Assembly (NCBI GenBank): GCA_016871495.1
Contig: VHDF01000005.1
Location: forward strand, 1-64,000
DNA: 64,000 bases
Source of the DNA: Verrucomicrobiota bacterium
GTDB lineage: Bacteria; Verrucomicrobiota; Verrucomicrobiia; Limisphaerales; VHDF01
Reading direction: 5' to 3'
Shown: positions 9,040 to 16,002 of the stretch, piece after piece
Numbering within the stretch: position 1 is the stretch's first letter
How the letters are laid out: each line of letters starts with the position of its first letter
The notes under the pieces: model-generated
Seen by the model: the letters and a program-made list of their open reading frames with translations, nothing else
What the model was told of the DNA's origin: nothing
The model's database searches: none
Made by a program: the position numbers and the translations under genes

Positions 9040-9846
9040 TCAACGGACGGTTGTGGTGGCGCGTTCCTGAATCCAGATCACGTCCTTGTTGCCGGGCGAT
9101 GAGATGTTATGGCCGTGGAAGTCGGGATTGCGCGGTTGGGTCGTGCGCGGATCGAGCCACTTGTGGCTTTCCGCATGACCGTCGGCGAACGCGTTGACTC
9201 CGCTCTTGGCATGATACGATGCCGGGAAGTGGTAGATGTTTTGGGCGTTGCCCATGATGACACCGAAGAAAGGACGGCAAATGCTGTCCGGATGGATTTC
9301 TCCAAAAACCAACAATTGGGCGGGCGACGGGTTGCCCAACTCTCCCGATTTTCGAAATGTTTTGTAGGCTGGGTTCGGCAGACTGCGGTATTCGGGACCT
9401 TGCCAGCCTACATAGTTGTTCATGCCGTAGCTGCGCACTCGGGGGACCAGTTTGGTTCCAGAGGTGCCGATGGCTTTGTCTGAGGGACATTTGTAGAGGT
9501 TGCGTTCTTTGAGGTAGGGGGCGAACAGGGAAAGTCTTTCGTCGATCAAGAGCAGCGCGTTGGTGGCGTCCTGAGGATTTCCTTCGAAACTGCCTCTGAT
9601 CCAGGTGGGGAAAGTATCGCCCGGACCGTTGACGACGAATCGCTCGTCGTTGTCCCCGGCGTACATGATCCAAATGAGCCCGAGCTGTTTGAGATTGTTC
9701 ACGCAACGAATCTTGTGCGCCTGGCCTTTGGCCTTGGCCAGGGCGGGAAGGAGCAGGCTGGCCAGGATGGCGATAATGGCGATAACGACCAGCAATTCGA
9801 TCAGCGTGAAGCCGCGGGTGCGGCGAGGCGGTGTGGTATGGTTCAT
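9040..9846 (-). CDS. Prepilin-like protein (type II secretion pseudopilin, FADGHAE tail family)
   Basis: A 268-residue protein with a classic prepilin leader: [20 protein letters not shown], cleaved after the G, with the +5 glutamate and a hydrophobic helix to about residue 33. A GspG/DUF1559-like globular domain follows, with a CPSDK segment near residue 118 and a C-terminal [13 protein letters not shown] motif. Verrucomicrobiota and Planctomycetota carry many such proteins; their cargo or partner is unclear. It would be processed by a prepilin peptidase and inserted in the inner membrane. A second member of this class lies at 54139. Confidence 0.88.
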   Translation of the reverse strand: MNHTTPPRRTRGFTLIELLVVIAIIAILASLLLPALAKAKGQAHKIRCVNNLKQLGLIWIMYAGDNDERFVVNGPGDTFPTWIRGSFEGNPQDATNALLLIDERLSLFAPYLKERNLYKCPSDKAIGTSGTKLVPRVRSYGMNNYVGWQGPEYRSLPNPAYKTFRKSGELGNPSPAQLLVFGEIHPDSICRPFFGVIMGNAQNIYHFPASYHAKSGVNAFADGHAESHKWLDPRTTQPRNPDFHGHNISSPGNKDVIWIQERATTTVR

Positions 9847-9925
9847 GGCGGAATCGGGGGTTGTGCGAGACTATGCGCAAGACGACTCGCAGCTCAAAGG
9901 ATTTCGGCCAATCCACGCCGGGAGT

Positions 9926-11641
9926 TTACCTCGGAACCACCGGGAGGAGGATATGCGAGGCTCTCGGCGGAGAGTGATGCACCGTTTGGTTTGCTTTGAC
10001 CATTTCGGAATCCGCGCCAAAACGGCGTCCCGTGTTGGGATTCCGGTCGAATCTTGGGAAGTTGCTGCTGGAAATCTCCACGCGCAGGCGATGACCGGGT
10101 TTGAAAAGATTGCTGGTCACCCAAAGATCAATCTCGAATTTTTCGACCTCGCCCGGAACGAGGAACTGTTCCGATCCATGGCCCCGGCGGTAGCGGGCGC
10201 GAACGATCCCGTCGCTGAGGTTGTAAGCTTTTCCCGACGGATGAACATCCACCAGCTTGGCGGTGAAATCGGTATCAGGCGCGGAGGAAGAGGCGAAAAG
10301 GATCACTTTCACCGGACCCGTGACTTCGAGGGCATCCGGAAGCGGCGCGCTGTTATAAACCAGGACGTCCTGGCGTTTGGCGGTTTCGGACTGATCCAAA
10401 GGACCGATGGGTGCGCCGACCAAATTATTTCCGCCGGTGGTGGGGACGGGTTGGGCGGGGTCGTAGGTAAAATGATCGGGCGGGAGCTCTCCGGGCGGAT
10501 CGAACGAGAGCGCACCGTCGCCGGAGGATGAATTGGCTTTGCCCTGGCTGTGAAGATAGAGCGGACGGTATTGAGTTCGCTGCAAAGGCCATTCGTGTTC
10601 ATCACGCCAGCGGTTTTCGCCCATCACGAAGAGCCGCACGGCGGGCCATTGCTCGACTCCGGAATCCTGATCTCGCAGCCAGTACTCGAACCATCGGCGC
10701 TGCAAATCACCGAGATCGAGTTTGGCGGACGCACCGAAGTCCAGATCGCCCACCTTTTGCACGCCGACGCCGTGAGCCCAAGGTCCCATGACGACGAACT
10801 GATTCCGGCGCGCGAGCCGATTCTTGGATTTCCGGCGGACTTCCGAGGAGAGGTCGAGGGTGGTTTTGGAGAAGATGTCGTACCATCCGCCGATGTTCAA
10901 GGTCGGAATCTCGACCTCCGAGAACCGCCCATCGATGCCGCGTCGTTTCCAATATTCATCGTAAACAGGATGGGCGACCCAATCGTTGATGTACGGCACC
11001 GGCTTGGCGAACTGGCTGCCGAGAGTTTGCAGGGGAAGATGCAGGTAAGCGGCTTGCAATTGGCTCGGATTGAGTTGAACCCCGCCGACGGAAGCGCCCC
11101 AACCGACCAGCAGGGAGAGTTGGAAGGCTCCTCCAGGATAGGCGATATCCGCGTAAACATCGGCAAACGGCACCACCGGCACGGCGCAGCGCAGGTGGCG
11201 GCTGGCGTTGGGCGCCGAAGCCCATTGGGTCCAGCCCACGTAAGAACCGCCGGACGTGCCGATGCGACCGTTGCACCAAGGCTGGGAACCGATCCATTCC
11301 AGGGTGTCGAAACCGTCTTGAACGTCGTAAGCAAACGGGTCCCACACGCCCTCGGAATTGCCGCGACCCCGACAATCTTGCGCGACCAGCGCGTAACCCA
11401 GGGGAGCATAGCGCTTGGCATCGCCCCATTGGGCATCGGCTTTTCCGTACGGAGATCGCGTCAGGATGACGGGATGCTTTCCTTCCGCGGATGGGAGGAA
11501 AACATTGGCGGCCAGTTTGGTGCCGTCCCTCATCGGGATCATGACGTTCGGTTGGAATCGGTAGGGAAGTTCTTGTGCGAAGAGAGAGGCCCCGGTGAGA
11601 AGCAGGATCGTGAGGTGGGGAATTCGAGCCGTGAGTCTCAT
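9926..11641 (-). CDS. Secreted CocE/NonD family hydrolase (peptidase S15-like)
   Basis: A 571-residue protein with a signal peptide (residues 1-23, ending SLFAQ). The alpha/beta-hydrolase nucleophile elbow is in RIGTSGGSYVGWTQW near residue 140, preceded by YALVAQDCRGRGNSEG. The C-terminal jelly-roll region characteristic of X-Pro dipeptidyl-peptidase/CocE (FKPGHRLRVEISSSNFPRFDRN) is present. It should hydrolyse an ester, acyl or peptide substrate in the periplasm; the substrate is not predictable. ATG 11641 was chosen because it directly precedes the signal peptide. The in-frame extension to 11818 runs into intergenic sequence. Confidence 0.88.
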   Translation of the reverse strand: MRLTARIPHLTILLLTGASLFAQELPYRFQPNVMIPMRDGTKLAANVFLPSAEGKHPVILTRSPYGKADAQWGDAKRYAPLGYALVAQDCRGRGNSEGVWDPFAYDVQDGFDTLEWIGSQPWCNGRIGTSGGSYVGWTQWASAPNASRHLRCAVPVVPFADVYADIAYPGGAFQLSLLVGWGASVGGVQLNPSQLQAAYLHLPLQTLGSQFAKPVPYINDWVAHPVYDEYWKRRGIDGRFSEVEIPTLNIGGWYDIFSKTTLDLSSEVRRKSKNRLARRNQFVVMGPWAHGVGVQKVGDLDFGASAKLDLGDLQRRWFEYWLRDQDSGVEQWPAVRLFVMGENRWRDEHEWPLQRTQYRPLYLHSQGKANSSSGDGALSFDPPGELPPDHFTYDPAQPVPTTGGNNLVGAPIGPLDQSETAKRQDVLVYNSAPLPDALEVTGPVKVILFASSSAPDTDFTAKLVDVHPSGKAYNLSDGIVRARYRRGHGSEQFLVPGEVEKFEIDLWVTSNLFKPGHRLRVEISSSNFPRFDRNPNTGRRFGADSEMVKANQTVHHSPPRASHILLPVVPR

Positions 11642-11767
11642 GGGGTTCGGAAAGAAGGGTGAAAAATGGTTGGGTTGCCGAAGGCTTGGGAGAAACCATG
11701 GCAGAATCAAAATGCCCGCGCAATCGGGGAGATTTGTGACTGGGTTGAAGCTGCCGGACTCGGGCCG

Positions 11768-11822
11768 GTGGTCCAAGACGCTTCGCGACGGGCGATGCAT
11801 CGCACGCAGGTTGGTCACGTGC
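11768..11822. repeat. Partial copy of the 'GTCCAAGACGCTTCGCGACG' interspersed repeat
   Basis: GTCCAAGACGCTTCGCGACG joined to GGGCGATGCATCGCACGC...GGTCACGT matches the two ends of the longer copy at 13809-14000, with its middle missing. It is one of three copies in the window (also 34156-34286). The rest of 11642-12027 shows no gene. Confidence 0.6.
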
Positions 11823-12027
11823 GCGAGCCAGAATCAGGTTTGGAGTGCGGCTTTCACGCTAAAACGGTCGATGCTGGGACGACGCACGCCGAACGGACGC
11901 GGGTGCGAGCCTTGGGAAGGGATGGGGTTCTTAAGGAGCTACGAAGGCATGGAGATGGGGCTCTTCGAAAGGGTAAGCCTGCTCTTGAATAGGGATTCAC
12001 ATTCCATCCACTGTCCCCGGTTTCGAA

Positions 12028-12136
12028 GTATTCAATCCGCGCCCCGTGATTGCTCACGGGGCGACTGTTTGCCAAGGTTTTGAGTTTCTACCCCCTCGTG
12101 TTTGAATCCACGGCCCGTTCCGTGGCTGAGCGAAGC
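12028..12136 (-). CRISPR. Two degenerate CRISPR-like repeats with one spacer-sized gap
   Basis: Read on the minus strand, 12136-12100 is a 37-nt unit ending in GTGGATTCAAAC with a CCACGG/CCGTGG stem. Unit 12065-12028 (38 nt) starts GTCGCCCCGTGA, has a 10-bp stem (CGCCCCGTGA/TCACGGGGCG), and ends CGGATTGAATAC. The gap is 34 nt. Ends of the GGATTGAAAC type and a central hairpin are typical of class 1 CRISPR repeats. The two units share only about half their bases overall, but about 16 of the last 20. They directly adjoin the decayed Cas4 gene. This is a relic at best, and no further units are seen. Confidence 0.45.
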
Positions 12137-12558
12137 TAAAGCGTGAATTCCCCCTCGCGGCGGCGTTTCGAATCCACGTGGAAAATGGCACCGCGCGGAA
12201 TGGGGAGTCCGCGCATTTCCTTGAGGCAGAGGGCTTGGGCGCAAAGCCGGACGTCGTCAATTTGCCAGGGGCGGCGTTTGCTGAGCTTGAACTCGACCGG
12301 GAACAGCAGGTCTCCGGGATGGAGTTCGACATATCACCTCTCCCGTTCGATCCCAGTCGCTGGGACCAGACCGGCATGGCTCGCAACAGGGTGACCCCCT
12401 CAGCCACCTCGTAACCCGCCAAGTCGGCGTGTTCGTGGACATTGTCGCCGCAAAAGGTATGTTCATTGGCCGAACGCCAGCCCTCAACCACTTTCAACGC
12501 CGTCCGGCGAGGGCAGTAGAGGAAGTCGTGGAGGAGTGAGCGGGGAAGCGCGTCCTTT
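12136..12558 (-). pseudogene. cas4: Cas4 domain (cas4 or cas4-cas1 type), frameshifted and C-terminally truncated
   Basis: The first frame encodes SLLHDFLYCPRRTALKVVEGW, HEHADLAGYEVAEGVTLLRA and PVWSQRLGSNGRGD. After a one-base shift near 12333-12336 a different frame continues with VELHPGDLLFPVEFKLSKRR, DDVRLCAQALCLKEM and GAIFHVDSKRRREGEFTL, then a stop at 12136-12138. These are the first Cas4 cysteine (YCPRR), the metal-binding D, the ExK of the RecB-like nuclease and the downstream Q motif. The C-terminal three-cysteine cluster is missing, and so is any Cas1 domain. An in-frame TGA precedes the fragment, so there is no proper start. The 5' end abuts the ParE gene. Non-functional. Confidence 0.85.
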
Positions 12559-12871
12559 ATGATTCAGGCCCTCGGGGAATGTGTGGAAACCCTCGCGCAC
12601 CGTGCCAGAACCGGACAATTTCCAAACTCTGGTCGCACGGATTCACCCGGTAAATGATGCGATAGGATCGGAAGATGATTTCGCGCAACACCGGACGCTT
12701 GAATTCCGGCACCACCCGCCCGCGTTCAGGGAATTTGCGCAAAGAGAGAGCCGCATCCAGCAACTGGTTGCCTATGCGTTCGGCGGCGACAGGATTGTGG
12801 GGCGCGATGTAGGCGACAATGCGCTCCAAATCGCTTAAAGCGTCGTCGGAGAGGAATATTTTGAAATCCAT
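12557..12871 (-). CDS. ParE/RelE family toxin
   Basis: A 104-residue protein with the ParE layout: FKIFLSDDALSDLERIVAYIAPHNP, helix AERIGNQLLDAALSL, then RKFPERGRVVPEFKRPVLREIIFRSYRIIYRV and a basic FWHGAR end. It would be a DNA-gyrase poison or an mRNA interferase. Its start overlaps the antitoxin gene end by 37 nt, so translation is coupled. Both genes look intact although they sit inside a decayed CRISPR-Cas region, between two Cas4 N-terminal fragments. The last dozen residues may derive from the junction with cas4. Confidence 0.88.
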   Translation of the reverse strand: MDFKIFLSDDALSDLERIVAYIAPHNPVAAERIGNQLLDAALSLRKFPERGRVVPEFKRPVLREIIFRSYRIIYRVNPCDQSLEIVRFWHGARGFPHIPRGPES

Positions 12872-13041
12872 TTCGGGATGCGTTGGCGGGCCTCCTCCAG
12901 GGGAACGCGCTCGCCGCGATCCAGCGAGGCCAGCCCATCCTCCACCGCCTGCCGGAATTCCAGCTCGTAGATGGCATCAACGAGCGTCGCGTCCGGCGGC
13001 AGTTTCTCCGCGACTTCCAACAGAATCTCTTTTGTGCTCAT
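12835..13041 (-). CDS. Antitoxin of the ParE-type module
   Basis: A 68-residue protein beginning MSTKEILLEVAEKLPPDA with an acidic helix AIYELEFRQAVEDGLASLDRG and a basic end. This is the usual form of the small antitoxins paired with RelE/ParE toxins (PPDAT.xDAIyeLxFr pattern). It should neutralise the downstream toxin and autoregulate the pair; no operator palindrome is obvious upstream. The ATG at 13041 is clear. The two-gene order, antitoxin then toxin, is standard. Confidence 0.82.
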   Translation of the reverse strand: MSTKEILLEVAEKLPPDATLVDAIYELEFRQAVEDGLASLDRGERVPLEEARQRIPKWISKYSSPTTL

Positions 13042-13069
13042 ACATTTCGTTTCTAGCTGATTGGTCCCT

Positions 13070-13138
13070 CAAAAGCCAGCCCTTGACCATCTTCAACGCC
13101 GCCCGGCGCGGGCAGTAGAGGAACTCATTGAGGAGGCT
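13070..13138 (-). pseudogene. Second Cas4 N-terminal fragment
   Basis: It encodes SLLNEFLYCPRRAALKMVKGW, the same 23-codon N-terminal Cas4 segment as at about 12475-12542, with about 55 of 69 bases identical by hand alignment. It lies in one open frame (12977-13396) with the Cas9 fragment upstream and reads into unrelated sequence overlapping the antitoxin gene. The two copies are in the same orientation and bracket the toxin-antitoxin pair. Confidence 0.75.
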
Positions 13139-13282
13139 GACGAGGAAATCGCTGTGGATCCCTCGTGACTCCTCGAGAAAATGAACCCCGTCCACCGCGG
13201 CGCCTCTCGCCCAAATCATCCATCTGCCGGCGTGTGATTCGTTGAAGACTTTAAATCCAGCGTTGTGCGACTGGCTGGGATG

Positions 13283-13396
13283 GAGCAACTGGGCCGGCTC
13301 CGGGGCTTTGGCGTTGGGCGGTTGGCGCAACACAGCCCAGCCAATGGAACTGTGGCCCACGTCGAAGGCGAAATGAAGGTCTCCTGGTTTCTTCAT
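13283..13396 (-). pseudogene. cas9: Cas9 N-terminal fragment (RuvC-I motif)
   Basis: An ATG at 13396 begins MKKPGDLHFAFDVGHSSIGWAVL. The FDVGHSSIGWAVL part is the Cas9 RuvC-I motif (general form DxGxxSIGWAV), including the catalytic aspartate and normally found at the extreme N-terminus. Similarity stops after about residue 38, where a full Cas9 would continue into the arginine-rich bridge helix. The same frame continues with about 48 residues I cannot place (13138-13283), then the Cas4 fragment. What remains is about 3% of a Cas9 gene. Type II-C is the likely source for this phylum (inference). Confidence 0.7.
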
Positions 13397-13399
13397 AAA

Positions 13400-13562
13400 A
13401 TTCCTCTTGGATTCTTGAGGGAATTTGGACTACTTCTTTCTCGGAACCAAGACAAAGTGAGTGATGTAGACCGGTTCCCTGGGTGCCAGTCACCTACACC
13501 GTTGGAAAAACAGCATCCTCTTCGCTTCTTCGGCCCGGGTCGCTCCCGGGCCGAATTTTTTT
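13400..13562 (+). ncRNA. Candidate relic tracrRNA-like transcript divergent from the cas9 fragment
   Basis: A plus-strand stretch with no coding frame, lying just upstream of and divergent from the Cas9 start, and ending in a strong intrinsic terminator. Inside it a nested hairpin is possible (TGTA...GGTG CCAGT CACC TACA at about 13463-13496), followed by an A-rich stretch and the terminator. That architecture resembles the 3' part of tracrRNAs. No matching type II repeat is found in the window, so the anti-repeat cannot be verified. It could instead be any small RNA or a terminator fragment. Confidence 0.28.
13529..13562 (+). terminator. Strong intrinsic terminator with no upstream gene
   Basis: The 11-bp stem TTCGGCCCGGG/CCCGGGCCGAA has a 5-nt loop (13540-13544) and is followed by seven T on the plus strand. 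The minus strand lacks a T-tract after the stem, so it acts in the plus direction only. No plus-strand gene lies between 12028 and this point. Confidence 0.8.
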
Positions 13563-13599
13563 CGAGGGGCATGTAGGTCTGCGATTCTTTGACCTAAGC

Positions 13600-13806
13600 T
13601 CAGAGATCATGACCTAAGTTGGAGCCCACTTCCAGGTAGATAAGGCGAAGGCTGGCGGCGGGAAAAATCGTTTCCAGATCGGTGAGCAGGAGGCGGAGCT
13701 TGTCGATCGCGGAGGTATAAAAACTCAGGGAGCGACGTTTCGAAAGCTTGGTGGTTCCAAGCAAGCAGGCATTAGCCAAGTGAAACGGATGCGCAGAGAT
13801 CAGGGG
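13600..13806 (-). pseudogene. Unidentified protein C-terminal fragment
   Basis: The minus frame is open from about 13806 to a stop at 13600 and reads like real protein, including LISAHPFHLANACLLG, SFYTSAIDKLRLLLTDLETI and PAASLRLIYLEVGSNLGHDL. There is no start codon in context, and the 5' side runs directly into the interspersed repeat at 13809, which seems to have truncated it. I do not recognise the family. It may belong to the same decayed defence region. Confidence 0.3.
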
Positions 13807-13808
13807 GA

Positions 13809-14000
13809 GAAGAATTCGCCCGTAACCTGATTGGGCGTGTGGTCAAAGCGGTAGAGGGCTACCGCAGTCCAAGACGCTTCGCGACGGCGAGGCGAGCGGA
13901 GGATCCGCCAGGTCTTGGAGTGCGCCAGCCCTCTGGCGCTTTCTCGACGTGGGAGATCCAGGCGACGGGCGATGCATCGCACGCTGGTGGGTCACGTTGG
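13809..14000. repeat. Long copy of the 'GTGGTCAAAGCG...GTCCAAGACGCTTCGCGACG' repeat
   Basis: It begins GAAGAATTCGCCCGT, then GTGGTCAAAGCG, GAGGGCT and CAGTCCAAGACGCTTCGCGACG, a GTCTTGGAGTGC inverse, and ends GGGCGATGCATCGCACGC. The copy at 34156-34286 shares the order and much of the sequence; 11768-11822 is a deleted copy. Inverted arms (CCAAGACGCTTCGCG with the later CAGGTCTTGGAGTGCG) make it foldable. Open frames inside it are artefacts. Confidence 0.75.
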
Positions 14001-14080
14001 TTGGATGCGTGTTCGAACTCGTTCGACGGTGACTCCAACTGCTGGCTTGAACCGACTTCGGGCGTGGATAGGCTTGCGAG

Positions 14081-14905
14081 GTGATTTCGGTGTCGGACCG
14101 CCAGTTTTTCGCGATGGCCGTGCTGCTCTACGGAGGCAGCGCGCTCTATTCTATTTTCCTGCTCCGCCGAGGACTGCGCCGCGACAACTGGCTTAATTAC
14201 GGATTGCTGGCCCTGGCTTGCGCCTTTCACACGGTGGCCATGTTGAAACGCGGGTTCAGCCTGCAACGGTGTCCAATCAACAATCTCTACGAAGCCGTGG
14301 CGTTCATCGGCTGGACCATTTCCGCGTCTTATTTGTTCATCGGTTTGTTTTCGAAGTGGCGGTCGTTCGGGGCCTTTGCCTCACCCTTGCTCCTGGTGTT
14401 GGGGATCTTCGCGCTCATGCCGGGATTGGATCCGCCCCGTGGCGACAAGCCGAATTTCAGCGGCTGGGAAGTCAGCTTGCACGCGGTGCTGCTGCTCTTG
14501 TCCTACGGTTCGTTTGGATTGGCGTCTGTGGCGGGCCTGATGTACCTCACCCAAGAGCGCAATTTGAAGTGGCGGAAACTGGAGGCGGTGTTCTCGTTGA
14601 TTCCGCCGATTCAGCGGTTGGAAGCCATCACCGGATGGTCGGTCGGAGCGGGCTTTCTCTTGCTCACTTCGGGATTAGCTTTGGGTGCCGTGTTTCTGAC
14701 GCCCCCCCCGGGCACCAGTTTCTTCAAGGATGCCAAGGTGATTTGGTCGATGTTGGTGTGGGGGTTGTACCTGGCCTTGATGGTTTCGCGCTGGCAATTC
14801 GCCCAGCGAGGGCGCCGCTTCGCCTTTGGCGCGGTGGGCGGGTTCGTGTTCATCATGTTGACTTTTTGGGGGGCGAAGCTGCTTTCCAACATCCACAATC
14901 CTTGA
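14081..14905 (+). CDS. CcsA/HemX-like cytochrome c assembly membrane protein
   Basis: A 274-residue protein starting with GTG, with about eight hydrophobic segments. It is adjacent to hemA, as HemX/CcsA-type proteins often are. The family pattern is visible as CPINNLYEAVAFIGWTIS near residue 65 and SLHAVLLLLSYGSFGLASVAGLMYL near residue 140, with a conserved H in the latter. The tryptophan-rich WWD-type haem-binding loop is weak. It may handle haem for cytochrome maturation or modulate HemA. It ends 14 nt before hemA and heads the heme operon. Confidence 0.82.
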   Translation: MISVSDRQFFAMAVLLYGGSALYSIFLLRRGLRRDNWLNYGLLALACAFHTVAMLKRGFSLQRCPINNLYEAVAFIGWTISASYLFIGLFSKWRSFGAFASPLLLVLGIFALMPGLDPPRGDKPNFSGWEVSLHAVLLLLSYGSFGLASVAGLMYLTQERNLKWRKLEAVFSLIPPIQRLEAITGWSVGAGFLLLTSGLALGAVFLTPPPGTSFFKDAKVIWSMLVWGLYLALMVSRWQFAQRGRRFAFGAVGGFVFIMLTFWGAKLLSNIHNP

Positions 14906-14919
14906 GGGGAAGCTCAGGC

Positions 14920-15978
14920 ATGGCCATCGTCGTCTGGGGAATCAGCCATCACACCGCGCCCGTGGAAGTACGGGAACGGTTTGCCGTTTCCGAGGCCCGG
15001 GTGCCGGACCTGATGCATCGAATCAAGAATCAGGGCATCGCCAGCGAAGGCGTCATCCTCTCCACGTGCAACCGGGTCGAAATCTATCTCAACGCCGCGG
15101 TCGAACCCGTGCGTGTGCTGGCGGAGTTGAGGCGGATCGTAGCCGACGCGCTCGGGTGTGCCGAGCCCGCGGCCAATGAATGTTACGCTTATCAGGAACC
15201 CCACAGCGTGGAGCACCTTTGCCGGGTGGCGTCGGGGATGGACTCGATGGTTTTGGGTGAAACCGAGATTTTGGGCCAATTGAAGAAGGCCTACGAGACG
15301 GCTTTGAACAACCAGTGGACGGGCGCGCGTTTGAACAAGGCCTTCCAACGGGCCTTTCAGATTGCCAAACACATTCGGACCGAGACGCAGATTCAGCGGG
15401 GAACCGTTTCAGTGGGGTCCGCAGCGGTGGACCTCGCGGAGCGGATTTTCGAGACGATCCAGGGGCGGCAGGTGTTGGTCATTGGCGCCGGGGACACCAG
15501 CGAGAAGACGGCGCGGTCGTTACTGAGCCGGGGGGCCAGGACGGTGCTGGTGGCGAACCGTTCCTTCGATCGTGCGGCGGCGCTGGCCGAAGCGCTGGGC
15601 GGCCGGGCAGTGCGCTGGGACGATTGGAACAGCGTGTTTGCGGAGACGGATATCGTGATCAGTTCGACCGCGGCGCCGCATTTCGTTCTGGACCGTGCCA
15701 AGCTGGAGCCGTTGATGGACCTCCGCCGGAACCGTCCGTTGCTGTTGATCGACATCGCGGTGCCGCGTGACATCGATCCTGAAGTCAATTTCCTGGACAA
15801 TGTTTTTTTGTACAATATCGACGATTTGCAATCCATCGCCGACGACTCCATGCGGCAGAGGCAGCGGGAGCTTGAGCGTTGCGAGGAGATCATACGCGAG
15901 AAAGTTCGCGAGTTGCTGGGCCAGGGGACGCGAGGGTATGGCGGCGGCGACGGCTGTCCCAAGCCCGCTTCCGTCTGA
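14920..15978 (+). CDS. hemA: Glutamyl-tRNA reductase
   Basis: A 352-residue enzyme of the C5 heme pathway that reduces glutamyl-tRNA to glutamate-1-semialdehyde with NADPH. The N-terminal GISHHTAPVEVRERFA, the catalytic cysteine in ILSTCNRVEIY and the signature VASGMDSMVLGETEILGQLK are intact. The Rossmann segment VLVIGAGDTSEKTARSL follows. ATG 14920 with GAGGGGA 10 nt upstream is the start. It is about 70-100 residues shorter than most HemA proteins because the C-terminal dimerisation helices are shortened, ending in a Gly-rich tail. A frameshift near the end or a natural short form are both possible. Confidence 0.93.
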   Translation: MAIVVWGISHHTAPVEVRERFAVSEARVPDLMHRIKNQGIASEGVILSTCNRVEIYLNAAVEPVRVLAELRRIVADALGCAEPAANECYAYQEPHSVEHLCRVASGMDSMVLGETEILGQLKKAYETALNNQWTGARLNKAFQRAFQIAKHIRTETQIQRGTVSVGSAAVDLAERIFETIQGRQVLVIGAGDTSEKTARSLLSRGARTVLVANRSFDRAAALAEALGGRAVRWDDWNSVFAETDIVISSTAAPHFVLDRAKLEPLMDLRRNRPLLLIDIAVPRDIDPEVNFLDNVFLYNIDDLQSIADDSMRQRQRELERCEEIIREKVRELLGQGTRGYGGGDGCPKPASV

Positions 15979-16002
15979 GGGGGAGAGAAGGGGGATGGCG
16001 TC

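Noticed and set aside
12166..12182. GTTTCGAATCCACGTGG as a third CRISPR-like repeat
   Set aside because: It is in the conserved Cas4 coding sequence (HVDSKRR), so the match to the repeat end is best explained as chance.
14218..14919. Upstream extension of the hemA frame over the ccsA-like gene
   Set aside because: HemA homologues begin at MAIVVWGISHH (14920), which has a ribosome-binding site; the extension overlaps a better gene in another frame.
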